Origin: Pegea sp. RAD2-039
Lineage: Eukaryota; Chordata; Thaliacea; Salpida; Salpidae
Direction: 5' to 3'
NCBI GenBank assembly: GCA_034620365.1
Contig: JAQGEQ010000192.1
Coordinates: 3,405,001-3,469,000 of the forward strand
DNA length: 64,000 nucleotides
A model generated the notes under the pieces. It ran no database searches. It saw only the letters and a list, made by a program, of their open reading frames with translations, and was not told the origin of the DNA. How positions within the stretch are numbered: the first letter of the stretch is position 1; every line of letters starts with the position of its first letter. The position numbers and the translations under genes are program-made. Of the stretch, positions 13,471 to 27,700 are shown piece after piece.

Positions 13471-15754
13471 TATATTTTCAAATGTTACATAAGGATTAAA
13501 AAGAGTTTTGTGAGGTTGCAACAATTTATTTGTGTGATCGTGTTCACAGTCATCTGATAAATATCTCAAAAAAAATCAAACTTTTTAGTATTAAGAAATT
13601 TATTCCTCGACAAGTTTACAGATAGGCCTTTCAATCATTTTCAAAGATCTTTAGTTTGATTTGAAATGATTTTTACAAAGTTTTCTTTAAGTAGACTAAT
13701 GAAAGAAGGTTTTTTTATTTAGCATTATCTTTTCATTTTTAAGAATTCTTAGACAGCCGAAATAACTTAATTTGATTCAATGTTTGGATAACATCGTTTT
13801 TTGTTTCAAATATTAAAACAAAATCTGGAATTTTGAGAAAGATTTGATTTCCCAAAACCTACAAAAAGCTTATCAAACAATCTATAAAACAAGGTTTATA
13901 AGAATAACAGACCTATACATATATACTAGACCTTGTAATCTTAAGATCAGTATGATGGTAAATGTTTTCAAACATTTTATGATCCCTTTCAAGAAATTAA
14001 TTTGTGAAAAGCGACAAAATCCTTCCGCTTGATGACAGAAAAAGAAGCTGGTTCATCTAGTGCATCAGTGGTTAACGTTACAGCTTTCTTGTTGAAAAAA
14101 ACTCATGATGAAGAACAATCTGCTAACGATCTTTAAATAAAGTATTTAATTTCATTTAGAAACTTTGTCTTTGAAAAAACCTTATTCATAGAAATACTAA
14201 ACATTTTTCAACCCTGAAAGCTATCAAGCAGCTAAATCTTTTAAAGTATATCTAGAATCAGAGTACTATTAGCAACTTGGTTAATGAGTTTTAGCAAAGT
14301 ATCAGTTAGGTGGATTCTTTTTTGGTTTAATAGTTTTATTTGTTATTTTTACGAAAGTAACTGCAGTGACTGCAGCCTCTACTAGAATTGTTCTGTCGCA
14401 ATTACTTGATATGTAAACAGAATTTGGCTAAAATAAGTTGAGAGATAAAGATCTGTAAAGACTTTGGAGTGTAGCTCTTAGAAAAGATATCTCAATTTGA
14501 TAACAACTATTTATTGCAGTTATATCGTATCCAGTTTGGCATTCATTAGAAAATCACATCTATAAAATGAAGAAAAACAATATAGCAGCCTAACTGACTA
14601 ACACTTTTAAAAAGCTTCGTAGACTGTATCTTGTATAATTACATCAACTTTAATTTTGTTAGAACTCAAAACGAACATTTGGTTTCATATTTGACGACTT
14701 TGTATGAAGATCTTATTTTCAAAATACTTGGTTACCAGTAAGGGTAGTAGTTACTTCTCTAGCTTTTTAAGCTGTAAATAGTTTGTAGCTCTCGACTGTT
14801 ATTGTAATTTAAATGCGACTTGTTAAGCCTAAAAATATTAACAGCCCCTAATATATTTCAATTCTACTATAAAATTTCTTTATGGCGGTGTCTCTATCAG
14901 GTATTTGAAAACCTTTCAATTTTTGAATATTGAATTATTGGTTTTTTTTTCGAATGGTTCTTATGGTGGTTTACAATTGAGCAAAATTTATATGTGGCTA
15001 AGTAATCTAAATATTTATTTAGCTTTCATATGAACTTTCAACTATTTTTTTGTATAATTAAACGTTTTGATAAAAGTCATATTTATACAAAACATAGTTT
15101 TAGGAAATAATTTTAGTTTCTTCTCTAGCATTTGATATATATTGTCTTTTAAAACAACTATTTAGTTTAGAGTAAACACAAAATTTGAAATCACCATTTT
15201 TATGTCTGAAAATAAAATAATCACGACTTAAATATTTTCCATAGTTTATTTCACCTGATATCTTTTTTTTACAAATTAAAGGAAATTAAGAAACACACTG
15301 CTGTAACTAGCTAGTCTACACGGTGATATCTTTTTAGAATGCTTGAAACATCTAAAAGTGTATCTTTATATGTTTTAGTTTTAGCTTATTAGTTTTTTAA
15401 ATGTTCATTTTAAAGGGTTCAGAGGTGAAAAAAGCTTTCCACAAAAAAGACAAAGAAGCTTCAGACCAAGGTTAAAAAAAACTGATTGCTACAAATAATT
15501 ACAGATAAAAACAAAATGTGGTAAACAACTTTTCAAGGTGACTTAAAGATTAACTTTTTAAAGTAAACGCACTGAACAAACTTACTTTGGTAAATGACTT
15601 TAATTAAAACTCTTTGAGAAGTTAATATAACTATAATACAAATACATTATTGTTATCACATATTATATTATTATTATAGTATTTAACAAAGTTTGGTTAA
15701 AGTATGTAATGCATAGATTTAATGCAAAGAAAAGTCAACCAAGCAAACAATGAC
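13471..15754. other. Intergenic DNA between LINE and NOS 3' end
   Basis: AT-rich, without a supported gene or RNA. Part of it must be the 3' UTR of the minus-strand NOS gene. No clean polyadenylation signal was picked out. Confidence 0.4.
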
Positions 15755-18700
15755 TCAAGCCTGTTCAACTTGTTTTTCTGCACTATTGCTTACAGCACCG
15801 TTGAGCTTGTTGGTACTTGGTCGTTGACTTTTTGCAGAGTTCAGACGAACATTCTGTTGAACTTCAAAAGTTCGCAGCGTGACTCCAAAAATGTCTTCGT
15901 GATATCTTTGATCGCCCTAAAATTCAAACATTTAAGCTTGTTATAAATTTTGTGTAATTTATAATTTTTTAAATGAAATTGCTCATAGCAAACTTTAAGC
16001 AAATATTTTAAAAATGCTATTTAACTTCAGATATCAATCAGAGTTAAGTTAAAAATGTTGAAAAAATGAATACGTTATTGTTGAAATTATTCAAAGTATA
16101 TTTCATTTTGATAAATCTATAATAGAATCAGATTTATACCTTCATTGTTAGAATGTATTCTGCTGCTTCTTCTTGTGAAATTTTCATTTGTTTTTTGATA
16201 ATTTCTTGTACAGCAATATTGACTTCATTTGCCATCTTAACATCTCCACAAACAAATAAGTGACCATTTCTTTTAGTTATAATGTCAAATACAAATTCGT
16301 CAATTTCGTCCTTTATAATTGCTTGAACGTATTTCTGAAAGTATCAAAAAAGAAAAACTTTTGAAAAAAGTTCTCTAATTTAATTGCAATATTTTCAACT
16401 TTCAACAACACTTATTAGAAAAAATGTTTTAAAATGAGAAACTGTTGTAAAAATCTTATTGTAATATAAAACAAACATTTATAAACATTTTTATTACTAG
16501 TAAACTGCTTCTATCATATAACAATTACTGAAAGAATTATACAAATCAATTCTTTGATTTTATTCGAAATACTTTAAAATCTTTTAATTAATAAATGTTA
16601 AACCTTTTTATGGATAGGATCACGTGAAAATGCTGTGTAAGCATGAGTGATTGCTCCTGCTTCCATGCACTTTTCAACCTCATCTTTATAAATATGATCT
16701 AATTGCGAGTTCCGACATCCGAATAGCAGCACCAATGTGCTTCCTTCTAAAAATAAAGTTACATTTATGAAAATAAATTTATGAAATTTCAGTGAAAAGA
16801 AGAGCTTACTGATTTTATCAAACATCCGCTGCTCCCAAAAACTTCTATAAGGAGCAATTCCTGTTCCTGGCCCAACTAAAATAATTGGGAGACTTGGATC
16901 TTTTGGTAGATGAAAGCCAGGTGCTCTAAAAGTGAAAAGTTCGTTTATTAACCTCATTGGAAATGAAATCTAATTTGTTTCAATGATTTTTACAACGCTT
17001 ACGCTCTAATAAAGCATGGTACTTCTTCTGTGTCATCAATTTGATTAAGATAGTTGGAGCACACCCCTTCTCGAAGCTCCCCTTCGCCTCCTTCAATCAA
17101 TAAATTCATCATCAAATATGATCTTAACTAAATTTTAGATTTAGATTTTTTAAAAGTTTTCAACAAAATAAGATGAGCATTTTACATCAGGATGAACTTC
17201 TAACATACAAGTTTTGACTTTTATTTTAATTGGCTTCATCGAATATCACTAACCGTTAGTGTGGTAACGAACTACTGCAACAGTTGCATGGACCTCTCCA
17301 GGATGTACTACAGGTGAACTACTAATTGAATAATAGCGAACTTGTAGTAGAGGAAGTTGGGTGAAAATTAGAGGGGCGGTCAGTTTTATGGATGGGAACT
17401 CCTTCAGTACAGCTACATAGTTAGGAACGCCAATAATACTCCATTCGTCATAAAGAATGCTGTCCTGTTTTACAAAAAAAAATTGTTTTTAAAGTGCATT
17501 AAAAAAACAAGTTGATAAAATGTAAAAGTTGTTGTGCGTTTAACAAACTGTCAAAGTAATATTTGAAGATTGAAAAAGCTATTACAAGTTTTAATCTCAA
17601 AAGTGATAATCAATCATATAATTATTTATATAAACTCGAAAACTTTAATCCTTAAATTGAAAGTTATCAAAATGATTAAAAAGATTAAAGTCAAGATGTA
17701 GCAGATATTGAATTTCAATCTGTGTTAATTACTGCTTAAATATGACATGCAAGAGTTACACGTGATTAAGTAAACTAACTTAACCTCGCTAAGTTTGATT
17801 AATCGTTCACGATGAGACTTATCAGTTGCAACTCCTGAAAGAACCTTCAACATCTGTTGAGATGGTGGAGTACTAATATCGATGTATCTTAACAATGCAG
17901 TTTGAAGACTGCATTTAGGCATACGATCAAGTAGTTCCCACTTTTTCATCTCACCTACACATTGCAGTCAAGCTTTATTCTCTGATTCCAAGCTTGATTT
18001 TATTATAAGCATTACGTGAGTCTCAAACGTTGTTCAATTAATAACTAACGCTTACAAATATTTGAAAATCCAAAAGTTTACCTCGAGGAGTTTTCTTTAT
18101 TCTCAATGATTCCACTTCAATAAGAGTTTTAGGATCAAACGAACTTTCCATGTATTTCAATATTTCTGAAATAAACAAACAAGTCAAACAAATTCAATTT
18201 GTCAAATATTTTCAGAGAAATCACCTTCAACATGAAGAGGATTGTTCTTCGGAAAAATTGCAAGATGATCACCAGGCTGGTACTCAAGATCTTTGTTCGT
18301 TTGAAGCTCAACTAAGATTGTTGATCGTCTATAAAGTAAATAAGAAATTATTTGTTGGGAAATCAAAATAGTAAGTTAGTAAAAGATAGTTTTCATACCC
18401 TGATTTTTCGGATTGTAAGTTAGTTCGATTGATTAACTTGCAAGATGAAACTTTCTTTCTATGTAACTTGGAAAGGCCTGTAAGTCGATTATATTAGAAT
18501 AAAAAAACACTTTTTAAAAGTAACCCTTTTTTACAATAAATGAAATAATTTTTAAGGTTTTTCTTTCAATTAATCTTAATTATATACCTTCAACATAGTC
18601 TTCGACTGATATAGTGCTTGATAGCTTCAATCGGTATCTAGATTCTTCGTAATTCTCATCGGAATCATCCATCTCATCTTCAAATCTATTATCGCTTTCG

Positions 18701-21700
18701 ATACAGTAGACTTCACAAGCAGCCTAAAATAACAATTGAAGTAATTATAATTTATATGTAACAACTAAAATTTACCAAAAAACTTATATTGGAAAAAAGT
18801 TTCTTTGTTAAAGACTTACTTCATTAAAAAGTCAAATAAATTAAAATACTTTTGCTTTAATCTACCGTAAAGTTATACCTTAAAGACTTGCTTGCTCCAA
18901 GTACGAAAACTTTCTGCTTGACCACACAGCTCATCTCCTTCTCCGATCTCTAAGATCCGCTCACCATTTAGCTCACCAAACATGGTATCAACAGCATGAG
19001 CAAAGGCACAAAAATGGGGGTATGCCCTAGATCCCAAACCAAAGACGCTAAATCTGAAAAGGATTTTAATATCAATATGCTGCTTGCTTAAAAGTTTAGT
19101 TTTGCTTTTATTTTTATTAATTATTAATTGTCATTTTTGTATTTAATCTTACAGCTTATAAGCATTTACACACATATGAAGCTAATGAAATGGCTTAAGT
19201 TCACCTAATTGATGATGTTTGAAGCACAAGCACTTTTAGTAATTAATCATCAATTCATAAAATCATAAATCATGTAAGTTAAAAAGAGTAGCACCCAAAA
19301 TAGTTTCGCAACATACCTAACATTTGCCAGTGGACCAACTTTTTCAGTATTTAAGCTTTTTAAAGAAAGCGTTGAGCCTCTTTTAACCAGTGGCTTTAGT
19401 GTCGCAACGCTTTGAAATTTTCCTTTTTTTTTGTTTATAGTTTTTCTGCAGTAATCAATAAAAGCTTAAAAGATGTCTTACGGTATTGAAATATTTACTT
19501 ACTCATTGCTACCTTCATTAGAACACAGTTTATGTAAGCTTGAGGCAAAAGTCTAAAAATGTAAAAAATTGTGAACAAATCGAATCTTTAACAAATGGAA
19601 TTGGTCGATAAACAACAAGTAATGATTTTAGAAACAGTTAGCTGGTAGATCAAGTACACTAAACGTATTTTTTAGATAAAACAGTAAAAAAATACCTCTC
19701 CGTTGATAGGTGGATCGCCATTTCCAAATGTACTTGTTACTACAAACACCAGTGATTCATACTGAAGATTTACTATATCATAGTCCTCCATTGCTATAAT
19801 CTATCGAATTATAAAATAAACATTTTTGTATATTTGACAGTTTTACGAAGCTATACAGTTTGTAATGACACACCGAGCAATTTACATAAAATATCTCAGG
19901 AAAAGCTCTCATAAATAATCGATTATATATCTCACTTTTCCATCAAATGCATGATCGAGTAATCTTTTCAACATTTTAGCGTATTCCAGCGATTTACCAG
20001 TCTCTGTTGCATATAAGATAGTTGCTCGAATACGTTTTGACATAGCTTTCGTCATTAGGTTAGCTGTCATCATCACGGACCTAAATATATTTTCAAATTC
20101 AAATGATTTGTTGGAAATACTTGAAGATTTTAATTGTTGATATTTTCAGGTAAAACTCACTTTGCAAGCTCTTTGAAATGAATCTTTATGTTGCTTTTTA
20201 GTTTTTTTTGGTCTTTGAATTTATAATATTTCCATGGATTTGGCTGTTGATAATAAATACAAAAAATTGTTGAGCTAATATTGAATCAAACTTATAAAAT
20301 GGTTTTTTAAATGTATTTATTCTAAAAGTTAGGGTCTAAAGTAACTGAAAAAAACTGTTACTTGATAAAGACAAGCGGGATTAATTATGTAGTTGAAAAA
20401 TTCTTGATGGAAAACAGGAGATGCACTTCCAGATATCGGAGGAACCAACCATACCCAATCAGCTGGGCAACCTCCTCTAACTTTTAGTTCATTATGAAAA
20501 TGTTTCATAAAAGAATCGCTCGCAACATGGTGGTCCATGATTGTAACATTATCTGACTGTAATTTTTAGAGTCAAATTTTGTAAAATTTATTATTAACGT
20601 AAAATAAACTCAAGTTAAAAAACACCTGTTGTTCAGCGTTATAGAGTTTTAAAATATAAAAAGGATTATTTTTCATACCAAACGAACCAAATCAGTGAGT
20701 CATATAATCTTTTAAAATTTTTTAAAATTTACAATAAGAATGTTTTCGGAAATTTGGAGATATAGCATCTTATAATCGCTTATAAATGAAACTAAGAATT
20801 AATTAAACAAACCACAACAATTTCTACAAACCTAACCATCTTAAAACTTTATATATTAAATTAATATACTTGAAAACTGTGAAGAACAGCTACGTTTGTT
20901 TCGAGCAAGGCTGTATCTTTCCACAAAGATGAAGTTCTTTTGGTATCTAAACCCATTTTTTCGGCAATTGTCTAAAAAGTAAGGATGTGTTTTTATTTAT
21001 TTTATAGTTTATTCAAAACAAATAGGAAAAGTTGAAGGTTAATTTGCTTACTGGTAGCAAATCATATCTTGATACATCACAAAGATCTCGGCCAACTTCT
21101 GTTCCCATAAACCACCCATTAAATGGAGCGGCAGAAAACTCTATACCTCCAATATTTAACATAATATTGCTAACTCCTGGTACTGCATACCACTTTAAAT
21201 CCATTTCTTCAAAACACTTGTACCTGAATTTTACAACCATAAATTAGGAATCAATGTCAAAGTAAATTCTATATCAACTGTAATAAAGCTTAGAAAAACT
21301 TATTTCTTGAAACATTGTCTTCAAATATTTCTAAAATATTTAATTTGGAGCAATGAATTAAAAGCTTGTTCCAAACTATTAAAATTTATATACATCATCT
21401 ACAATACCTCTGATATTTCTATACAAATGCAGATGCAGCATCACTTATCAAGCTAAAATATCCATTAAATTTTTATAAATGATTTGGTGAAATTTTCAAA
21501 TATAATAGAGCTTCAAGGTGATAGATTTTTAGAATATTTTTAAGTTTTTAAGAACTATGAAAAGCTGGAGGAGTTAGTTGAATTATTTTGAATTATGGTT
21601 ATTTTTAAGATCAAAGCTGTCAATTGTGAACATTCTTTTTATAGCAAATACGTTAGATTTCTGTAAATACTTTTAGCGATCTTATGATTACAAAAACTTA

Positions 21701-24700
21701 AATTTTTTTATTCAAATATCAATTCAACAACATTTGTTTATTTTAAAAAGTATAAAATATTAAAACATTAAATACCTCGGGTGTCGGATTTTAACTTCAA
21801 GGACAAGCTCTTCAGGTACATCATAAACATCTGGATCCTGACCATTTGCTTGAAGTACCCAAGGAAGAATATCAAATCTACCACCTTTTCCTTTCCATCC
21901 TAACTTCTCACATATCTGAAATTGATAAGTATTGAGACTACCTATCCGGAACAACTGTTCAGCAACATACTTGTGTAAACTCTAGATTGATAGGATCTCC
22001 AATAATACTGTCATCATCTTGACGGTAAGCAGCATAGCGAAGAACCTGACTGTTCCACACTCGAAACTCAGTTGATAAATGCTTTCTCGGAGGAAAAAAG
22101 GTAATGCAAGATCTGTAAACAATTTATTAAAGAAAAGATTATGTATAGTAATAATACTATATAACAATTTACTGTTAAGTATAAAACTGATTAGTGTAAT
22201 CTAATGACTTTACAAAGAAGGATAAAGTTCATACGTAAATTACTCAAACAATAAGCTCCACGAATCGTACAACTTAATACAAAGTCATTCAAACAAATTG
22301 TAACTTACAAAAATAACAATAAAGTCAAAACTGAGCTAATCTAAGTTTTTTTAACTTTAAAACAAATATCAAGAATGTTTGAGTTGTCGTGGAGTGACTT
22401 TCAAAATGAGTTTCAAGGTTGTTTTACGTATTTATGAAGTTTGTTTTAATTTATTGAAAAATTAAACGTAAAGTAATAATAAAATAAACATATAATCTTT
22501 TAAAGAGCTAAACAAACATCTTGAGCTTACTTAGCAAATAAATTGTTTTGTGTCAATATTTATTCAAATATTTAAAGAAAGCAAGAGAACAACTGATATC
22601 GATTAATCAACTAGATAACTCCATATAGTAAATAATAAGTATCTGTAGAAAATGTTTCAGATAGTTCCTACTAAAAAGATTTATTTTGATAAAGTATTGA
22701 TAGGAGTTAGAAATAAGAAAACAGATAACAGGAATTATTCACACAAAGTAAAATTGATAAAGTTGTTTAAGCTTGGTGTAACCTTAAATAAATTTAAAAT
22801 ATTTGCAGCAGCTTTAAATTCAAATAGTTTTTGAAGCCTAACTCGATTTTTATAAACTGCAAAAATTTACTTAACAATTTGAGAAGTATTTAGACCTATC
22901 TAAAACTGAAGTCACGTGAAGTAATTATAATTGAAAGTTGTAACTAAGCATTGCAAAAGAGCGTTTAAAGTATATTTTGCATCATTTTTTAATCTCTAAA
23001 TCAACTTTCAGTTTAACTTTTGAAATATCGTCAACAGAGTAGAGTAAGTTTTGATGTCTTTGACTACAAAGTGGTGGACAGTTAATTTGGTAGAAAACCA
23101 GCTTTTTGAAAAATTACTGACTGATTACCTCTTTGGATTTATGAAATTCTTTATTGTTTTTCTAATAACAAAATTAAAATCAAAACATAAAAACCATTTA
23201 GAACGTTTTCAAAGTTTACTCTTATAGCTAGAAAATATAAAAAGAATATCGAAGTATGCAAACAACGATTGCTTTACCGGATGTTTCCTTTATTCGTCGC
23301 AAATTTCATGTGAGTGCATAGAGCCTCAAACATCTCTTCAGTTGTAGTGATTTGTCGACAATCAAAAACCTAAATAAGTGCAAGGTGAAAAATTTTGATA
23401 AAGACTTCTTAAAATATAATATTTAAGAGGATGAAAGAAATTTGATTACTTGTAACTTGTTCCACTGTTGCCGTCCAATACACCTAGGAGCATTCCGCCA
23501 AGCCACCTTGGCCCCAAAGATCAATTCATTTTCTGTTAATTTATACTCTCCAGTTGACTTTAGTGAATCAAGAACTTCATTCAGTCGACTTTGATGAGCA
23601 TCAGATCCAACTCTTAGTGACAAATGATTATTAATTATTTTGTTTAATTATAACAGTCTTTTAAAGCTTAAATATTATTACGATCACGTGTTGCAAAAGT
23701 TCTTAAATACTGAAACATATCATGTTTCAAAATCAACTCTACTAAAAGTGATATTACCAGTTGATTTAAAGTTTATGATTTAACATTTCAAAAACACGTC
23801 TCAAAAACTGTAGCAAAAAAGAGTTGAAAGTCACAACAGGATGTTCTACTGAACCTCAGGCTAAATGAATTTAAAAAATGAATCAAATACTTTAAATTAC
23901 TTAGTTATAGCAGTAGCTAACTTACAGTAGTTTTAAATAAAATACTTGGTTATTATTTTATCGAGCTATTTTACCGTTTTGTGGAGTCATAATACTGGTC
24001 GATAAAATCGATAGCCAATTTACGAATCTCATCAATAGTTTGAAAATCTTTAGTTGGATCCACTGTCATATTAGGAGGATTCATTAAGCTTCCTCGACAT
24101 TCGGTTTTTGAGCAAATATTGACCTGTGAAAATTGCAAGCTAAAAGTCATATCAAAAAATATAAATATATTTTTATCAATTTTACATGGATCAAATAGGT
24201 CGACAGGAATTAAATCATATACTTGGAATTCGAGAAGTTGTTGTAAAAAATCTTACTGGACAAGCTTTTTGATGCAAAACTTCTTTATCTTTCGTTCCGC
24301 TTTCATGGTTTTGTAGAAGTTCTGCTTTCGTTCTTGTATGAGGAAGAAAATTATCGTGTTTTGGTTGAGGTCTGAAAAATAATGAAAATTCATAAAAACA
24401 AAACAACAAAACACATAGAGAATCATTTGTAAAATTTGAGCTCAACATTGAAAGTAACTTCAACTTTTTAATTCAGTTTTGACAAACTATTGTTGTTAAA
24501 TATTTTTTAATATGGATAAGTCCATTCTCAAGTTTGTGGAATTGGAGAATAAAGATATGTTTCTCCTAAGTCTTGTAGTTTCAAAACATTAGTCGAAAAA
24601 AATAGTTGTAGTGATTGAAACAATTTCCAAATAGTTCAAGCTAAGCTTCTATAAGTTACAGAAGTTATAGAACAAACTGTTTAACAAATCAATGCTCTTT

Positions 24701-27700
24701 TCGGAACTTGATAACTGATAATGAGTCGAAAATATTTTAAAGATATTTTACCCAATGCAAGAGAAAAAATATACAGTGAAATAAGCTTTCAACTTATCCT
24801 GAGGCAATTTCATAATTAGCCTAAGATTTTTGTTGTATTGTTTTGATAAAGTCTTACTATGATTTATTCATAGGTTTAGTTAATCTGATTATCTCTCGCT
24901 GTTTAAAACCATAAATGATTGTAAAAAATTTCAATCACTGTAAATCATATAGCTTAATACTTAATGTTTTTAATTTTTTTATAATTTAGTATTAATTTAA
25001 TATGAGACGCTTAAGCAATTCTATAAATAATGAACTTTCTTTCACCAAAGAAATTACATCATAGCAATTTAACTTATAGTTCCTACTTTATGTGATATTT
25101 GTTAATGATAAGAAGATAAAAGTTATAATTATCTTTTAATCTAAAAGTTTTATCGGATCTTTCTCATAATATTTCAAAAAATAAAATTTGTAAAATTTAG
25201 AAACATTTGCAAAGTTATACCAAAAACCTATGTGTAATTGGCGTCTCTGTTTATGTGTTTTAATCACTAATATTATTAAGGGCTTGAAATAGAAGTTTTG
25301 ATAACTTACCAAAGTTAATTGATTTACGATAAGCCTATTATACGACTGAAAAAGTTGTTAAAATTGTACACATAGTTGAATTAATTCATTTTTATAATTT
25401 CTTTAAAAGTTTGATATTTTAAATAAAGAAATAGTTTACGTTCTAAGAGTAAAATCTTTTATTTTATATAAATCAATAATTTCTAACCTTTTAATCATAT
25501 CTGCCGATTTTAAAAGAATATTCGAAAACTGAATAAAACTCAAACAAATCAGTTTTTAGTATAATATGGTTCCGCTTTTTCTATTTGAATGAATGAACAA
25601 CTCAGTGTATAGTTCAATATATACCGAAAAGAAAAAAATCCGCTCGAAAAAATAGAGTACAATTCTGAAAATATTTTTCTACACTCACTTTGTTTTTGTA
25701 TAAAATAAACCTGTTTGGCTAATTTAAGTGGCTTTTGAAAGACTTCAAAATGTGTAAATGAAATTCATTGATAAATTCGATGAATAAAATTTATAGATAA
25801 TTTAGATGAGTAAATTTTATAAAACTAATTGGAAAACTGATCATCTTTCGGTTGGTCAGCACAACTTTACTGTAAATTTGTTTTAATTGAACTTGGAATG
25901 TAGTAGTATCTAATTATATATGTTTACAACGTTTTCTCCTAAAAATAAGGAACTAAAAAGAGGAACAAGAACTAAACAAAGATTTTGAATTGTATTTGGA
26001 AAAACTGATTATTATCTGCTTTTATTGTAATAGAAAAATATTTATTTAAAGACATCATATAACATACTAAAAGTATTTGTTTTGTAAAGTTTTTGACTTA
26101 TTATCGATTTATTTAACTTATTTGTAATGCTAGAAATTGTCTAATAATAAAACAATTACAATCATTAATGAAATAAAAAACACACCTTTGCACATCTATT
26201 TGCTTTTCAGCAACTATACCATTTTCAAGATATTTTTCGTTTGTTTTTGATGGTTGCTGGGGAATTAAAGCAGGTTTCTTGTAATGTTGGCTGGGTTGAA
26301 TTGGACTCAATTTCAATGGAAGTTTTTCTTTGTTATTGATGATTGCTATAACAACAAAATACTCATTTTGAAATTATTTATTTTTTTGTATCTTCTGTAA
26401 TAGTATGATTCCTTAGTGCATTTAAGTAACAAAATGATAAGCAGAGGAACTTTAATAAGTCAATAAATTTACATTTAGAGCTACTGTAACTTGAAGGGTA
26501 TCTTTGGCGTTTTCTACTATATGTTACTTCTCCATTTTGTCCAGTAATTGTTTCCAGAGTCCCAGAAGCTTTAATTAAAAGTAAAGCATTTCCTCCTGGC
26601 CGTATGCCTACAGTTTAAGAATTAAGTATACTTCAATTTTACATAAATCAGAATTGTACCTTACAAATAAGAAAAGCGTTTTAAGAGTAAATTACAGAAT
26701 GACAAAATAATACCAAAATATCAAACTACTTAAATCACTTAAATATTTAACTAATGGGAATTTGAACTTATTTAAAATAATAGAGATCAAAATAGTTAAG
26801 TATGTAGATTGGCATTATTTTGAGTATTTAACTTAAAATTCTAACTTCGCAAACATTGCAGAGCATTTTGATAATCCATGTTAGAAAGGTCATGATGATT
26901 TATTGCCAAAATAACATCCCCTACTCTTATCAGGTCAGTTTCTTCGGCTGATCCACCTAAAAATGTGCTTATGAAGTCAATAAAAACGATTTATAATCGT
27001 ATTTTAAACTATTGTATTGTAAACTAGTCTTTTAAGAAAACTTGCAGAAAATTAATTATTTGAAATGATTCGGCAAGTTTAATGAAATAACTTAATCAAA
27101 CATTTACCAAGTTTACCCCTAAATTATTATTATAAGAGCTTTATTTAGTTTTACAAAGTTTGTTAAGTTTACGATGAAAGGAGGGGTTGTTAGAACACTT
27201 AAATTCATATGAGCAAATGAGCTCTTTCAAATATTTTGACTTTATAAAATTTAAAGTAATTACATGACATTAAGTAACTATTAAACTAATAATATTTATT
27301 CGTTACAGATAATTAAAAATAATAATTTTCAATTATCACAAAGACTACAGAAATAAAGTTTTATATAAGTTAATGTTAAAAAGAATAACTATAATGAATA
27401 AAAAATTAATAATTTTTGATTTTACCAGAGAAAATATCAGTTAAAAATTTATAATAAGTTGTGTTAATATCATTTGAATAAATATTGATTCTTAAATTCT
27501 ATTAGCTACTAATAATTAGTGATAAGAACTTAAAAAAAAAGTCATTTAATAGCTTAAAGAATATATTAAAACTCATTGGTTGCTTAAAAGTAAGTTAAAA
27601 CGAAATGTACCTCTTACTACATATGATATTTGAGTATAAGGTTTGATTGACCTTTCTTTTACACTGAATCCCAATCCAGTTTTACGTCGTTTTTTTATAA